Source: Bosea sp. 29B
GTDB lineage: Bacteria; Pseudomonadota; Alphaproteobacteria; Rhizobiales; Beijerinckiaceae
Reading direction: 5' to 3'
DNA: 64,000 bases
NCBI RefSeq assembly: GCF_902506165.1
Contig: NZ_LR733817.1
Span: forward strand, 3,891,937-3,955,936
Below, in pieces: positions 52,552-61,211 of the stretch. How positions within the stretch are numbered: the stretch's first letter is position 1; each line of letters begins with the position of its first letter. The notes under the pieces are model-generated. The model ran no database searches, was not told the origin of the DNA, and saw only the letters and a list, made by a program, of their open reading frames with translations. The position numbers were made by a program, and so were the translations under genes.

Positions 52552-53624
52552 CCGCGCTCGCAGAGGAAATCGCCCGCGTCTACGGCACGCCCGCGGTCGT
52601 CATCGACCTCGACAAGGTCGAGGCCAATATCGCCAGGCTCCAGGCCGCCTGCGACGCCGCCGGCGTCGCCAACCGTCCGCACATCAAGACGCACAAATCG
52701 CCCGAGCTGGCGCGCATGCAGGTCGCGGCCGGCGCGCGCGGCATCACCTGCCAGAAGCTCGGCGAGGCCGAGGTCATGGCCGATGGGGGCATCGACGATA
52801 TCCTGATCAGCTACAACATTCTGGGCGAGGAGAAGCTGGGCCGGCTCGGAGCGCTGCAAAGACGCGTCCGCATGATCGTCGCCGCCGACAATCCCGTCAC
52901 CATCGCCGGCTTGCCCAAGGCCGCCGAGATCGCCGGGCGCAATCTCGAGGTCGTGGTCGAGTGCGACACCGGCCGCAAGCGCGCCGGCGTCGAGACGCCG
53001 GGCGAAGCCGTCGAACTGGCGAAACAGATCGCTGCATCCAGGGGCCTGACCTTCGCCGGCTTCCTGATGTATCCGCCTGAGACCGGTTGGCCGGCGACGC
53101 AGGATTTCCTCGACACCGCCAATGCCGGCCTGCGCGAGGCTGGCCTCGAAGCCGGCATCATCTCGACCGGCGGCTCACCCAACATCCCGAACATCGGCAA
53201 GCTCAAGGGCTCGACCGAGCATCGCTCCGGCACCTCGATCTTCAACGATCGCATGCAGATCGCGGCCGGGGTGGCGGAGCTGGAAGACTGTGCGCTGACC
53301 GTCTACGCCACGGTCGTCAGCCGGGCTGGGCCGGAGCGCGGCATCCTCGATTCCGGCTCGAAGACGCTGACCAGCGACAAGGGCGGGCTCGACGGCCACG
53401 GCTATATCCTCGAATATCCGCTGGCCAGGATCGCGCAATTCGCCGAGGAGCACGGCTTCCTCGACCTCTCCGGCAGCAATGAGCGGCCCAATGTCGGCGA
53501 GGTCGTGCGTGTGGTGCCGAACCATGTCTGCGTCGTCGTCAACATGGTCGACCGGCTGGTGACGGTGCGCGGCGACAAGCTCGTCGGCGAACTGCCGGTG
53601 GCGGCACGAGGGAAGCTGACCTAA
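52548..53624 (+). CDS. D-threonine aldolase / D-serine dehydratase-like PLP enzyme
   Basis: A 358-residue fold-type III PLP enzyme of the alanine-racemase-like N-terminal plus D-serine dehydratase-like C-terminal type. The PLP-lysine lies in RPHIKTHKSPELARMQ, with GGSPNIPNIGK in the phosphate-binding area. The C-terminal metal-site NHVCVVVNMVD supplies His and Cys. It should cleave or deaminate D-beta-hydroxy-amino acids. Start GTG 52548 overlaps the RidA stop (GTGA). A type of operon where a PLP enzyme makes an imine and RidA removes it. Confidence 0.9.
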   Translation: MTALAEEIARVYGTPAVVIDLDKVEANIARLQAACDAAGVANRPHIKTHKSPELARMQVAAGARGITCQKLGEAEVMADGGIDDILISYNILGEEKLGRLGALQRRVRMIVAADNPVTIAGLPKAAEIAGRNLEVVVECDTGRKRAGVETPGEAVELAKQIAASRGLTFAGFLMYPPETGWPATQDFLDTANAGLREAGLEAGIISTGGSPNIPNIGKLKGSTEHRSGTSIFNDRMQIAAGVAELEDCALTVYATVVSRAGPERGILDSGSKTLTSDKGGLDGHGYILEYPLARIAQFAEEHGFLDLSGSNERPNVGEVVRVVPNHVCVVVNMVDRLVTVRGDKLVGELPVAARGKLT

Positions 53625-53635
53625 GGTTCACGAGG

Positions 53636-53743
53636 CGTCATGCTCGGGCTTGACCCGAGCATCTCGAACCGGAGGAGGCTCCTGCCGGCGCCTTCTCGCC
53701 CTGAGATTCTCGGGTCTGCGCTCCGCTCCGCCCGAGAAGGACG
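53636..53743 (+). repeat. GIY-YIG-associated bipartite repeat, copy B (108 bp, no gene)
   Basis: Left half 53636-53665 is identical to the left half of copy C; 37-bp spacer; right half 53703-53743, ending CGAGAAGGACG with one base off the ATGACG of the other copies. Exactly the length of copy A. Lies between the D-threonine-aldolase-like gene and the convergent GntR gene. Confidence 0.88.
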
Positions 53744-53754
53744 CCCAGTCTTTG

Positions 53755-54420
53755 CTACCCCTTCCCGCGATCCTCCAGGAAGGCGACCAGATCCTGCCGA
53801 ACCAGCTCGATATGGTCGACGAGCAGGCGGCAGGCTTCCTGCATCGCTCCGGCGCGGCAGAGTCGGATCAGCTCGTTGTGCTCGGTCCGCGCCCGCTCGA
53901 TCGAGGAGCTGCGCTGCAATTGCAGCCGTGTGTAGCGGTCGCTGGTCTGCAATAGCCCCGCGACGATCGCGAGCGTGCGCGGCTGGGTCGCCCGCGCATA
54001 GAGGGCCATGTGGAAATCGGCGTTCAGCAACCCCCAGCGGCTGACGTCACCAGCCGTCATCGCTTGCTCGAACGCAGCCTCCATCCCGGCGACGGCGGCG
54101 AAATCCTCCACCGTTAATGCCGGCACTGAGCTTGCCAGCAAGCGCGGCTCCAGGAGCTTGCGCAACTCGAAGACGTCATTGATCTCGTCCAGCGACAGTC
54201 CTGAGACGATCGCGCCCTTATGCGGCACGATCCGGACGAACCCCTCCGCCTCCAGCTGGAACAGCGCCTCGCGCACCGGGATGCGGCTGACCTCATAGGC
54301 CTGCGCCAGCGCATCCTGCCGCAATTGCGAGCCGGCCGGATAACTGCCGTCGAGGATCTCCTGGCGGAGCCGGTCGACGATCGCAGAGGCGAGGGTGCGG
54401 TGCTTCAGGGGAGGGGACAT
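53755..54420 (-). CDS. GntR-family regulator, FadR/FCD subgroup
   Basis: A 221-residue regulator. Winged helix: ASAIVDRLRQEILDGSYPAGSQLRQDALAQAYEVSRIPVREALFQLEAEGFVRIVPHKGA, residues about 12-70. The FCD effector domain follows (DEINDVFELRKLLEPRLLASSVP, HMALYARATQPRTLAIVAGLLQTSDRYTRLQL). It is divergent from the TRAP operon and a perfect palindrome lies between, so it likely represses that operon until the transported acid appears. Confidence 0.93.
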   Translation of the reverse strand: MSPPLKHRTLASAIVDRLRQEILDGSYPAGSQLRQDALAQAYEVSRIPVREALFQLEAEGFVRIVPHKGAIVSGLSLDEINDVFELRKLLEPRLLASSVPALTVEDFAAVAGMEAAFEQAMTAGDVSRWGLLNADFHMALYARATQPRTLAIVAGLLQTSDRYTRLQLQRSSSIERARTEHNELIRLCRAGAMQEACRLLVDHIELVRQDLVAFLEDRGKG

Positions 54421-54457
54421 CGAGTTGCACCGTAGTGGATCGCAGTGCCGAACGCCA

Positions 54458-54487
54458 TTGACATGTAGATTTTATACAATCTACAAA
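54458..54487 (+). promoter_or_regulatory. Promoter and GntR operator for the TRAP operon
   Basis: TTGACA at 54458-54463 and TACAAA at 54482-54487, spaced 18 bp, form a likely promoter. Within it, TGTAGATT-TTATAC-AATCTACA (54464-54485) is a perfect 8-bp-arm palindrome, the size of a FadR-type operator. Binding there would block the promoter, only 22 bp before the dctQ start. The RBS is AAGGGGAAGG. Confidence 0.75.
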
Positions 54488-54507
54488 GCGGCAAGGGGAA
54501 GGCAAGA

Positions 54508-55134
54508 ATGAACAATGAAGCTGTCGCGGCGAAAGGCCGCTCCATGGCCGTGCCGGAGGCGATCGTTGCCTTGTCCGTGCACCTGCTCCGGGTCGAGCAC
54601 CGCGCCATCCAGGCGCTGATGTTCCTGCTCTCGGCGCTGATCCTGCTCAACGTGGTCACGCGCTACACCGGCTACCCGATCTACTGGATCGACGAATCCG
54701 CGGTTTACAGCGTGGTCTGGCTCACCTTCATCGGCGCCTCCGCGATGACCCGCATGCGGCTCGATTTCGCTGTGACCATGCTGACCGAGCGCTTCTCGGA
54801 GCGCGGCGCCGCGATATTCCGGGTGATCGCGACGCTCGGCGTCGTGCTGTTCGGCATCGCGCTCGGCGTGATGTGCTGGCTCTGGCTCGATCCAGTCGGC
54901 ATCGCCCAGGCCGGCTTCGACGCCAAGGAATATGCCGGCCAGTCCTTCAACTTCATCTACACCGAGCGGACCCAGACGCTGAACTGGCCGACCTGGGTGA
55001 TCTACCTGATCATGCCGATCTTCGCGCTCTCGATGACCCTGCATGCCCTGGCGAACCTGTTCGAGGATCTCGGCCTCGTTGCCAAGCAGGAGCTGCCGGG
55101 CTTCGCCGCCAATGCCGACGGGGTGGTGAACTGA
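54508..55134 (+). CDS. TRAP transporter small permease (DctQ-type)
   Basis: A 208-residue membrane subunit with four helices. The DctQ pattern is visible in IQALMFLLSALILLNVVTRYTGYPIYWIDESAVYSVVWLTFIGASAMTRMRLDF. It supports the large permease in importing a carboxylate or similar compound. First gene of a four-gene operon; the stop lies 1 bp before the large permease start. Confidence 0.93.
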   Translation: MNNEAVAAKGRSMAVPEAIVALSVHLLRVEHRAIQALMFLLSALILLNVVTRYTGYPIYWIDESAVYSVVWLTFIGASAMTRMRLDFAVTMLTERFSERGAAIFRVIATLGVVLFGIALGVMCWLWLDPVGIAQAGFDAKEYAGQSFNFIYTERTQTLNWPTWVIYLIMPIFALSMTLHALANLFEDLGLVAKQELPGFAANADGVVN

Positions 55135-55135
55135 C

Positions 55136-56404
55136 ATGGCGCTGACGATTGGAGCCTTCTTCGGCATCATGCTGGCCGGCGTGCCGATCGCGCTGTGCCT
55201 CTGCCTCGGCGCCCTCATCTACATGGCGGCGACCGGCAACATGCAGCTGTTGCCGAACTATCCGTTGCAGATGTTCGGCGGCGTCGACAGCTACGGGCTG
55301 ATCGCGATCCCGCTCTTCATCCTGATCGGCGAGATCATGAATGGCGGCGGCATCACTCGTCGCATCGTCGACCTCGCCATGGCCTTCGTCGGCTCGCTCA
55401 AGGGCGGGCTGGCCTATGTCAACATCCTCGCCAACATGTTCGTCGCCTCCATCCTCGGCTCGGCGACGGCGCAGGTCGCGATCATGGCGCAGGTCATGGT
55501 CCCCGAGATGGAGCGCAAGGGCTACGACAAGGACTTCGCCGCCGGCCTCACCGCCTATGGCGGCATGCTCGGCCCGATCATCCCGCCCTCGGTGATGTTC
55601 GTGGTCTATGCCGTGCTGGCCCAGGTCTCGGTCAGCGACATGCTGATGGCCGGCATCGTGCCGGGCGTGCTCCTGACCGTGCTGTTCTTCCTGATCATCG
55701 CCGGCATGGGCTTCGTCTACAACTACCCGGCCGGTGACAAGCTGACCCTGCGCGAGCGCGTCAGGATCGTGCTGAGCTCGGCCCCGACCCTGCTGATCCC
55801 GATCGTCATCGTCGGCTCGATCCTCGGCGGCTTCGCCAATGCGACGGAGGCGGCGGCCGTCGGTTCGGTCGCGGCGTTGCTGATCGGCCGCTACTGGACC
55901 AGGCAGCTCGAGTTCGGGCAGCTGCCGCAGATGATGCTGCGCGCCGGCGTCTACTCGGCGATCGTGCTGTTCCTCGTCGCTGCCGCCGCCGTGTTCTCCT
56001 GGGTGCTGGTCTACGGCAAGGTCCCGCAGACCGTCGCGGCCTCGATCCAGGCGATCGCCAAGGATCCGGTGACCTTCATGCTGCTGGTCAACGTCATCCT
56101 GCTGGTCATCGGCACGGTGATCGATGGCATTCCCGGCCTGATCATGACGGTGCCGATCCTGCTGCCGATCGCGACCGAGGTCTACAGCATCGATCCCCGC
56201 CATTTCGGTGTGGTCGTGGTGATCAACCTCGTGCTCGGCCTGCTCTCGCCGCCGGTGGGCCTGTGCTTCTTCGTCGCCGCTGCGGTGACAGGAGCCAAGC
56301 CCGGCAAGATGTTCCTGGTGACGCTGCCCTTCTTCATCATCTCCTGCGTCCTCCTGGTCCTGCTCTCGATCTACCCATGGCTCTCGCTGGCCCTGGTGAA
56401 GTGA
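55136..56404 (+). CDS. TRAP transporter large permease (DctM-type)
   Basis: A 422-residue, twelve-helix transporter subunit. FGIMLAGVPIALCLCLGALIYMAATGN, IPLFILIGEIMNGGGITRRIVDLAMAFVGSLKGGLAYVNILANMFVASILGSATAQVA and the GGMLGPIIPPSVMFVVYA segment are characteristic. It moves the solute using the sodium or proton gradient, together with DctQ and the binding protein encoded 33 bp downstream. Confidence 0.95.
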   Translation: MALTIGAFFGIMLAGVPIALCLCLGALIYMAATGNMQLLPNYPLQMFGGVDSYGLIAIPLFILIGEIMNGGGITRRIVDLAMAFVGSLKGGLAYVNILANMFVASILGSATAQVAIMAQVMVPEMERKGYDKDFAAGLTAYGGMLGPIIPPSVMFVVYAVLAQVSVSDMLMAGIVPGVLLTVLFFLIIAGMGFVYNYPAGDKLTLRERVRIVLSSAPTLLIPIVIVGSILGGFANATEAAAVGSVAALLIGRYWTRQLEFGQLPQMMLRAGVYSAIVLFLVAAAAVFSWVLVYGKVPQTVAASIQAIAKDPVTFMLLVNVILLVIGTVIDGIPGLIMTVPILLPIATEVYSIDPRHFGVVVVINLVLGLLSPPVGLCFFVAAAVTGAKPGKMFLVTLPFFIISCVLLVLLSIYPWLSLALVK

Positions 56405-56437
56405 ACCTGTCTGCCAACCAATAAGGGGAGTACCGTC

Positions 56438-57427
56438 ATGACCATCTCGCGCCGCCATTTGCTCGCCGCCGCAGCGACCCTGCCGATCGCCAAGCCCGCG
56501 CTGCTGCTCGCCCAGAGCAAGGATCTGCGCCTCGGCATCCTCACCCCGAACGGCCATCCCTGGAACGTTGCGGCCGTCAAGGTCGGCGAGCGCCTGAAGG
56601 CCGAGACCAATGGCCGGCTGAACCTGACGGTCTTCCACTCCGGCCAGCTCGGAAACGAGGCGGCGATGCTGCAGCAGATGCAGTCCGGCGCGCTCGACAT
56701 GGGCTGGATCATGGCCGCCGAGCTCGGCTCGCGCGTCCCGGCGATCGGCGCGATCACCGCGCCCTATATCGTCGATTCCACCGCCAAGATCGCCAAGCTG
56801 GTGCGCGACCCCGTTGCGATGAAGCTGTTTGACGTCCTGCCGCGCGAGACCGGCTGCGTCGGCATGGCCTGGGGCATCACTGGCATGCGCGCCGTCTTCG
56901 CCGCCAAGGAGATCGACGGGATCGCCGGCATCAAGGGCATGAAGCTGCGCATCAACCCGACGCCGGTCTATCGCGACTTCTATCAGCTGCTCGGCGCTGC
57001 CCCGACGCCGATCCCGACGCCGCAGGTCTTCGACGCCATGACCAATGGCCAGGTCGACGGGCTCGAGGCGGACCTTGAGTTCTCCTGGAACCAGCGCTTC
57101 GACAAGGTCTCCAAGACCATCCTGCAGATGAATGCGATCTTCATGCCGGTGATCGCGCTCGCCTCGGGCCGTGTCTGGCAAGGCATGCCGGCTGCTGATC
57201 GCGAGCTGATCCAGAAGACGGTCCGCGCTGCGCTCGACGAGCAGATCGATGCGCTCGCCGGTAACGAGCCCAAGCTGGTCGAGCAGTTCAAGGCGGCCGG
57301 CGCCAACTTCAAGCTCGCCAACCCGAAGGACGCCGAGGCGGTCATCGCCGAGTTCGACAAGATCTGGCTGCCCAAGGCGCCGGTGCTGGCCGACCTGCGC
57401 AAGGCCGGCAAGGCGATCACGGCCTGA
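56438..57427 (+). CDS. TRAP transporter substrate-binding protein (DctP-type)
   Basis: A 329-residue periplasmic receptor. Tat-like signal MTISRRHLLAAAATLPIAKPALLLAQ, then LRLGILTPNGHPWNVAAVKVGERLKAETNGRLNLTVFHSGQLGNEAAMLQQMQSGALDM, the DctP signature. The conserved Arg that binds the carboxylate is in MKLRINPTPVYRDFY. Substrate cannot be read, but the gene that follows encodes a DapA-family lyase, so a keto-sugar acid or hydroxyproline-type compound is possible. Confidence 0.95.
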   Translation: MTISRRHLLAAAATLPIAKPALLLAQSKDLRLGILTPNGHPWNVAAVKVGERLKAETNGRLNLTVFHSGQLGNEAAMLQQMQSGALDMGWIMAAELGSRVPAIGAITAPYIVDSTAKIAKLVRDPVAMKLFDVLPRETGCVGMAWGITGMRAVFAAKEIDGIAGIKGMKLRINPTPVYRDFYQLLGAAPTPIPTPQVFDAMTNGQVDGLEADLEFSWNQRFDKVSKTILQMNAIFMPVIALASGRVWQGMPAADRELIQKTVRAALDEQIDALAGNEPKLVEQFKAAGANFKLANPKDAEAVIAEFDKIWLPKAPVLADLRKAGKAITA

Positions 57428-57500
57428 TTTTTTAAGCTATCATCACGGCTGCGGGCGTTTCGCCCGCAGCCGCATTTCCTCCCGTGAGCGGACCCCTGCC

Positions 57501-58457
57501 ATGACCAAGAACATCTTCAGCGGCACCATCCCCGCTTTGATGAGCCCCTGCACCGCCTCGGGCGACGTCGATTATGCCGAGCTGGTGCGCACCGGCCGCC
57601 ACCTGATCGACGCCGGCATGTCGGCGGTGGTCTATTGCGGCTCGATGGGCGACTGGCCGCTGCTCACCGACGAGCAGCGCATGGAGGGCGTCGAGGCCCT
57701 GGTGAGGGGCGGCATCCCGCTCATCGTCGGCACCGGCGCGCAGAACCCCAAGCGCGCCGCCGCGCTCGCCGCCCATGCCAAGAAGGCAGGCGCGCAAGGG
57801 CTGATGGTCATCCCGCGTGTGCTCTCGCGCGGTTCCTCGCTGCAGGCCCAGCGCGCCCATTTCGAGGGCATACTGGAAGCGGCGGTCGATCTGCCTTCGG
57901 TGATCTACAACAGCCCCTATTACGGCTACGAGACCAAAGCCGACCTGTTCTTCGCGCTGAATGCACGCTTCCCGCATCTCGTCGGCTTCAAGGAGTTCGG
58001 CGGCGGCGCAGCGCTGACCTATGCGGCCGAGCACATCACCAATCGCGATCCGAAGCTGACCCTGATGGTCGGCGTCGACACGCAGGTCACCCACGGCTTC
58101 ATCCGCTGCGGCGCCGGCGGCGCGATCACCGGCATCGGCAATGCCCTGCCCAAGGAGGTGCTGCACCTCGTCGCGCTGTCGCAGAAGGCCGCCGCCGGTG
58201 ACCCACAGGCCGAGCGTGATGCGCTCGAATTGGAGCGGGCGCTCTATGTGCTGTCGTCCTTCGACGAGGGCGTCGACCTCGTGCTGTACTACAAGCACCT
58301 GATGGTGCTGGAGGGCCACAAGGCCTATGAGCGCCACTTTAACGACGCCGACAGGCTCTCCGACGCTCAGCGCAACTATGTCGAGACCGAATGGCGCCGC
58401 TTCAAGAGCTGGTACGCCAAATGGGCGGCCGAGGGGCGGGCCGCCAAGGCGGCGTGA
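57501..58457 (+). CDS. DapA-superfamily (dihydrodipicolinate synthase-like) aldolase/lyase
   Basis: A 318-residue TIM-barrel Schiff-base enzyme. Lys164 (HLVGFKEFGGG) forms the Schiff base, Tyr136 is in VIYNSPYYG, and the N-terminal GTIPALMSPCTASGDVDY and GSMGDWPLLTDEQR fit the family. Beyond lysine biosynthesis it includes sialate lyase, keto-deoxy-sugar acid dehydratases and pyrroline-hydroxycarboxylate deaminase. Being last in a GntR/TRAP operon, it should act on the imported acid, not in lysine synthesis. Start ATG 57501; the upstream in-frame extension overlaps the binding-protein gene. Confidence 0.93.
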   Translation: MTKNIFSGTIPALMSPCTASGDVDYAELVRTGRHLIDAGMSAVVYCGSMGDWPLLTDEQRMEGVEALVRGGIPLIVGTGAQNPKRAAALAAHAKKAGAQGLMVIPRVLSRGSSLQAQRAHFEGILEAAVDLPSVIYNSPYYGYETKADLFFALNARFPHLVGFKEFGGGAALTYAAEHITNRDPKLTLMVGVDTQVTHGFIRCGAGGAITGIGNALPKEVLHLVALSQKAAAGDPQAERDALELERALYVLSSFDEGVDLVLYYKHLMVLEGHKAYERHFNDADRLSDAQRNYVETEWRRFKSWYAKWAAEGRAAKAA

Positions 58458-58505
58458 TCAGAGTCGTCACTCTCGGGCGAAGTGCCGGATAAAGGACGCT
58501 TGGAA

Positions 58506-58638
58506 CCCTTCTCCCGTGTGGGAGAAGGGCAGGGATGAGGGCCTGCTCTATCCGCAAATGGCACGACAGTGCCGCCTCGCCTTAACAATCAGCGGCGGTC
58601 CCTCACCCCTGCCCCTCTCCCATCCGGGAGAGGGGTTC
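58506..58638. repeat. Paired-palindrome intergenic repeat, type E
   Basis: Left half CCCTTCTCCCGTGTGGGAGAAGGG (58506-58529 as a hairpin) and right half CTCTCCCATCCGGGAGAG, in inverted orientation, with AGGGATGAGGG and CCCTCACCCCT inward of them. Same plan as type D with a different sequence. It separates two convergent genes and may terminate both. Confidence 0.78.
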
Positions 58639-58646
58639 TGCGGAGA

Positions 58647-59372
58647 CTATTCCGGATGCCGCGCATTCCACGCTGCGGCATACTCGCTGCACAGCCGGTC
58701 GAGCTCGTCCCGGTCGGTGACGCCGGCAGGGCGCGCCCGCGAGGGTGAGGCCTGCTGGAACGGCACGGAGCGCTGATGCGCAACCCGCCAGATCCGGCGC
58801 AGCTCGACGAGCGGCTCGGCGTGGTCGTCGACCCTGATGTCGAAGCTCGGCACCGGCTCGCTCGCCCAGATCCGGATCGCGCTGGATTGCCGGCCACGCT
58901 TGTCGCCGCCGGCCTTCTCGCCGGCTTCGAGTGCGACAAGCAGGCGCTCGTCGAAGTCGAGCCCCGAATTCTCGACATAGGCCTTGAGCGTCTCCTGGAC
59001 GACCTCCGGGCCGGCCAGCATGTTGCCGGCGACCGAGACCTGCGGCCCGTTCACCGCCCCGCACCAGTCGATGCAGGCATTGCCGGTATAGGACGCCGTG
59101 CGGCCGTCGCGGTCGATCAGATGGAATTGCCGGTGCGCGCGGCCTTCATCGGCCGCGGTCAGATTGGCGATGATCTCGACCGAGGACCGCCCTTCCTGCA
59201 GCAATCTCAGGCCGTCGACGCCGTAGAGCGGGTTGACGAAGGCCTGAGTCGCGATCGCGCCGACCCGGCCGCAGCCATAGGGCACGCGCGCGCCGACGGC
59301 GAAGGCGCAGGTCGAGACGGCGACGCCAAAGGCGCCGGTCGCGGCATCGCGAGCGACAATGGACCATGTCAT
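58647..59372 (-). CDS. DUF1028-family protein
   Basis: A 241-residue Ntn-hydrolase-like protein. TWSIVARDAATGAFGVAVSTCAFAVGARVPYGCGRVGAIATQAFVNPLYGVDGLRLL is the DUF1028 signature, and RTASYTGNACIDWCGAVNGPQVSVAGNMLAG follows in the middle. Family members are usually found beside gamma-glutamyltransferases and peptide ABC importers, and are thought to be peptidase- or amidase-like. Last gene of the operon; a repeat follows. Confidence 0.92.
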   Translation of the reverse strand: MTWSIVARDAATGAFGVAVSTCAFAVGARVPYGCGRVGAIATQAFVNPLYGVDGLRLLQEGRSSVEIIANLTAADEGRAHRQFHLIDRDGRTASYTGNACIDWCGAVNGPQVSVAGNMLAGPEVVQETLKAYVENSGLDFDERLLVALEAGEKAGGDKRGRQSSAIRIWASEPVPSFDIRVDDHAEPLVELRRIWRVAHQRSVPFQQASPSRARPAGVTDRDELDRLCSEYAAAWNARHPE

Positions 59373-59385
59373 GGAAGCAGGCCTC

Positions 59386-61188
59386 CTAGCGCCCGGCGGC
59401 GTAGGCCTGCATCAGACGCGGCGTCGCAGCCGCGCGCAAGAGCCCGTCGGCGCTCTTCTCGGCTGCGGTCAGGCGCCCCACCGTCCAGGCCGGCGCTTTC
59501 TCGAGCTTGTGGCCGCGCCGGGTGAGTTCGGCCAATGTCGCCTCGCCGACGCTTTCCTCGACAGTGAGATGGCCCGGCCGGGCCTCGCGCGGATAGAAGG
59601 TCGAGGGGAAATGCTGGGTGTGGAACAGCGGCAGATCGATCGCCTCCTGCAAATTGAGGCCGTGATGCACCCGGCGCAGGAACATGCCGAGCTGCCATTG
59701 CTCCTGCTGGTCGCCGCCCGGAGTGCCGAAGGCAAGACGCGGCTCTCCGTTCTCGAAGGCGATGGTCGGGGTCAGCGTCGTGCGCGGGCGCTTGCCGGGC
59801 GCAAGCGAGGAGGGCAGGCCCTCTTCGAGGAAGAAGGCCTGGGCGCGCGAATTCAGCGGGAAGCCGAGCTCCGGGATCACCGGCGAGGATTGCAGCCAGC
59901 CGCCCGAGGGCGTCGCCGCGACCATGTTGCCCCAGCGGTCGATCACGTCGATATGGACAGTGTCGCCGCGCCGCGAGGAGGAGACCATCGAGGCCAATGT
60001 CGGCTCGCCGACGGTCGCGCCGCCCCTGGCGCCATGCTGGCCGGCGATCCGGATATTGGCGAGCGCCTGCGCGACCTGGGCTTCGAAGCCAGCGACTGCA
60101 CCCGGCCGGATTTCGAGCGAGGCCTTGTTGCCGATCAGCTCGCGCCGGCCGCGGGCATAATCCTCGGACAATAGCGTTGCCAGCGGCACCTTTACGAAAT
60201 CGGGGTCGCCGTAATAGGCCTCGCGATCGGCGAAGGCGAGCTTCATCGCCTCGGTGACGTGGTGGATGAAACCGGGGCTCGCCGGGCCCATGGCGGAGAG
60301 GTCGAAGCCCTCCAGGATCTTCAATGTCTGCAGGAAGACCGGGCCCTGGCCCCAGGGGCCGATCTTGAACACCTCCCAGTCATGGTAGGTCACACTCGCT
60401 GGCGCCTCGTAATGCGGCGTCCAACCGGCCATATCCTGCGCGGTGAGCAAGCCCTTGTGCCGGCGGCCGGTCGAATCCATCGGCGCTTCCGTGCGGCAGA
60501 AGGCATCCATCGCCTCGGCGACGAAGCCCTTGTACCAACAGTCGTAAGCGGCCTGGATCTGCTTTTGCCGGTCGCCGCCGGCGGCTTCCGCCTCGGCGAG
60601 GATGCGCTTGTAGGTGTTGGCTGCGGCCGGGTTGCGGAAGAGCTCGCGGCCCTTCGGGACATTGCCGCCGGGCAGGTAGACCGCGCCGGATGTCGGCCAT
60701 TCATTGCTGAAGAGATCGGTCAGCCCCGCGATCGTGTCGGAGACGCGCGGCAGCATCGGGTGGCCGTTCTCGAAATAGCCGATCGCCGGCTCCAGCACCT
60801 CGCGCAAGGGGAGGCGGCCATGGTCGCGCAGCATCGTCATCCAGCCGCCGAAGGCGCCGGGGATCACAGTCGAGAGCAGGCCGTCGCCGGGGATGATGTC
60901 GATGCCGAGGTCCTTATAGGCCTTGATCGTCGCCGCTGCCGGCGCCGGTCCCTGGGCGCAGAGCACTTCGACCTTCCTGGTTTCGGCCGAATAGAACACC
61001 GCGGGCATGTCGCCGGCCGGGCCGACGAGGTGAGGCTCGACCACCTGCAGCACGAAGGCGGCGGCGGCGCAGGCGTCAAAGGCGTTGCCGCCCTTCTCCA
61101 GCATCGCCATGCCTGAGGCGGTCGCGAGCCAATGCGTCGAGGTGACGACGCCGAAGGTGCCGAGGATCTCGGGACGGGTGGTGAACAT
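59386..61188 (-). CDS. Gamma-glutamyltransferase family (Ntn-hydrolase)
   Basis: A 600-residue precursor. Family landmarks: ASTHWLATASGMAMLEKGGNAFDACAAAAFVLQVVEPH-like N-terminus, LVGPAGDMPAVFY, and the cleavage/nucleophile Thr near residue 410 in DTVHIDVIDRWGNMVAATPSGGW, corresponding to the TTH of E. coli GGT. GGPTLDPIIE-type C-terminus PRTTLTPTIAFENGEP and GTPGGDQQEQWQL. No obvious signal peptide, so it may be cytoplasmic. It would remove or transfer gamma-glutamyl groups from imported peptides. ATG 61188 follows AAGGAA. Confidence 0.92.
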   Translation of the reverse strand: MFTTRPEILGTFGVVTSTHWLATASGMAMLEKGGNAFDACAAAAFVLQVVEPHLVGPAGDMPAVFYSAETRKVEVLCAQGPAPAAATIKAYKDLGIDIIPGDGLLSTVIPGAFGGWMTMLRDHGRLPLREVLEPAIGYFENGHPMLPRVSDTIAGLTDLFSNEWPTSGAVYLPGGNVPKGRELFRNPAAANTYKRILAEAEAAGGDRQKQIQAAYDCWYKGFVAEAMDAFCRTEAPMDSTGRRHKGLLTAQDMAGWTPHYEAPASVTYHDWEVFKIGPWGQGPVFLQTLKILEGFDLSAMGPASPGFIHHVTEAMKLAFADREAYYGDPDFVKVPLATLLSEDYARGRRELIGNKASLEIRPGAVAGFEAQVAQALANIRIAGQHGARGGATVGEPTLASMVSSSRRGDTVHIDVIDRWGNMVAATPSGGWLQSSPVIPELGFPLNSRAQAFFLEEGLPSSLAPGKRPRTTLTPTIAFENGEPRLAFGTPGGDQQEQWQLGMFLRRVHHGLNLQEAIDLPLFHTQHFPSTFYPREARPGHLTVEESVGEATLAELTRRGHKLEKAPAWTVGRLTAAEKSADGLLRAAATPRLMQAYAAGR

Positions 61189-61211
61189 GGGCGGTTCCTT
61201 GGGTAGCAGTA

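Noticed and set aside
55010..57181. 723-codon minus-strand open frame opposite the TRAP genes
   Set aside because: His/Asp/Arg-rich shadow; the plus-strand genes have full domain signatures, ribosome-binding sites and operon spacing.
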